Source of the DNA: Vampirovibrio sp.
Lineage (GTDB): Bacteria; Cyanobacteriota; Vampirovibrionia; Vampirovibrionales; JAJTHC01
Direction of reading: 5' to 3'
NCBI GenBank assembly: GCA_024998755.1
Contig: JACEUU010000003.1
Span: 248,001-312,000 of the forward strand
DNA: 64,000 bases
In this document: positions 62,918 through 64,000 of the stretch, piece after piece
Position numbering within the stretch: position 1 is the stretch's first letter
Layout of the letters: every line of letters begins with the position of its first letter
Notes under the pieces: model-generated
Told to the model about the DNA's origin: nothing
Seen by the model: only the letters and a program-made list of their open reading frames with translations
The model's database searches: none
Made by a program: the position numbers and the translations under genes

Positions 62918-64000
62918 AGTAACCATTAGACAATTGATGCGGTGAACGGCGGCATTCAGTGCTAGTTTTAAACAATTTCCCCTGAGCGACTTGTTGAAAT
63001 AGTAGCTCGTCTTTTTTCGTAAGTAATTCAAAAGTTAATGTATATAATTCTTTCCAGCTAGTTATAGGATACGTTGTGCCGAAAATCTCAACTGTTTTTA
63101 CCTTGCTTCCTGTTACATCACTATATTCATATTCGTCGGACAAACAGATTAACAGACCTGTTGGTTCTTGCTCTTTTTGTTCATCTGCTATTGGTATGTT
63201 TGAAGGATATGCCCAAATTTCAAGTGCTAATTCTGCTAGCTCTTCTGCTCTGTTTTTAATGGCAGACTCAGTCCAGTATTGTTTGTTTTTAACGGATTGA
63301 TTTAACCGAAGCCTGCTTTCGTTAAACCCTTTAGACATCGTTAATTTTTCTTGAAAAGGCATATTGCTATATTTACTGTTATAGCCTGTGTAGGTTAAAT
63401 TACCTAAAGTATGCAAGTATTGCTCTTTAATACGTTTCCAATCAGACCCCAATTCTTCGATCCATTGTGATGACAATTTTTGAGGCATAATGTGTTCTAT
63501 TGTGCATTGTTCTAAATCTACAGGTTCTTTATGATCGTAATGTTCTAATTTTCTCAATAAATACTCACAAACTCTTTTCTGACCATTATAAATTTCTTTT
63601 GTTAATAATAAAGACTTGAACTCTCCATCATAAGGCAACCTACAATTACTTTCATTTGCTAGTAAATAAGCTAACTTATCAGTATAACTCATGCTTAAAC
63701 GACTATTTTTTATTTTATTTGCTAAACCAGCTAAAAATTTAGTCAAAGCATTACTGGGCAATCCAAGGATAGAACGCCTAAAAATCAACGTTTCCATTAT
63801 TTTAAAACATTTCAAAGTCTCTTCTTCGTCAAGCTCTTCCATAGAATAATGCTTATTTAATACTTCCAGTAAAAATGGATAACAAACAGTTACACCAAGA
63901 CCATTGAGATCTTCAATAGCACTATCTAATTGCTTCCAGCCAGATTTACCATTCAATAACCAACCATAATATTGTGATAAATTTTTCAATTCTTTCGCTA
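62916..64000 (-). pseudogene. GmrSD-like DUF262/DUF1524 restriction protein, 3' end cut by IS5, 5' end beyond window
   Basis: The frame is open to the right edge, so the DUF262 (ParB-like) N-terminus is outside; about 361 residues are visible. The DUF1524 HNH region is CTIEHIMPQKLSSQWIEELG, then HTLGNLTYTGYNSKYSNMPF and FNESRLRLNQSVKN, the GmrD nuclease signature. The tail includes TYPITSWKELYTLTFELL. Members cleave modified (glucosylated) phage DNA in known type IV systems. Its frame ends at TGA 62916-62918, formed by one target base plus two IS5 bases; the true last 36 residues lie at 61649-61759. Loss of that tail may or may not abolish activity. Confidence 0.85.

Noticed and set aside
1..64000. 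tRNA or rRNA genes
   Set aside because: No T-loop-like GGTTCRA signature in a cloverleaf context and no rRNA-like segments were seen on either strand. A dedicated scan with tRNAscan-SE would settle it.

Overview
The window looks like a chromosome segment from a non-photosynthetic member of the cyanobacterial lineage (Melainabacteria/Vampirovibrionia type). The main evidence is that RNA polymerase beta-prime is split into rpoC1 and rpoC2, and that rpoC2 carries the very long insertion in its trigger-loop region typical of Cyanobacteria. There are no photosynthesis genes. Kdo/LPS genes (waaA, kdsA) and a type IV pilin point to a diderm, piliated cell. The lineage is inferred from gene content only.

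Left end, 1 to about 17 kb (accessory). The window opens inside a leftward cas9 whose RuvC and HNH catalytic residues are all visible and whose C-terminus runs off the edge. Next to it is what looks like an integrated element of about 14 kb: a large serine recombinase, a BRO/DinD-like protein, a small excisionase-like HTH protein, a 1615-residue type ISP restriction-modification enzyme (nuclease, helicase and methyltransferase in one chain), two unrecognised proteins in the same operon, two small proteins, a primase/DUF3987 replication protein, and a phage-type HGGxSTG gene pair on the opposite strand. A repeated promoter/operator-like sequence precedes the DinD-like and HTH genes, and a dense cluster of CCCTG pentamers with a 21-bp inverted repeat lies between cas9 and the recombinase.

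Middle, 17 to 60.5 kb (core). This contains an SGNH hydrolase, a HEPN-like protein, deoB, ribE, rpsR, rpsB-tsf-pyrH, an acid phosphatase, a peptide-binding protein, an AMIN-like pilus protein, waaA, rplJ-rplL-rpoB-rpoC1-rpoC2, queG, a pilin, proC, purH, a TusA-like protein, xseA, clpC, ctpA, uvrC and kdsA. A two-gene AAA ATPase/TOPRIM pair (PARIS- or OLD-like in architecture) is translationally coupled to uvrC. Three dispersed copies of a structured repeat (two exactly 145 bp, one 184 bp) lie at 20.6, 21.5 and 27.4 kb. Their long terminal stems differ completely in sequence between copies but pair within each copy, while an internal core is conserved. I consider this the most unusual signal in the window.

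Right end, 60.5 to 64 kb (accessory). An IS630-family element and an IS5-family element sit side by side. Each target can be reconstructed. IS630 supplies the stop codon of a small membrane protein. IS5, with an AGTA duplication, interrupts the 3' end of a GmrSD-like DUF262/DUF1524 restriction gene that runs off the right edge. Together the ends hold four actual or possible defence modules (Cas9, type ISP, AAA-TOPRIM, GmrSD-like), the last visibly damaged.
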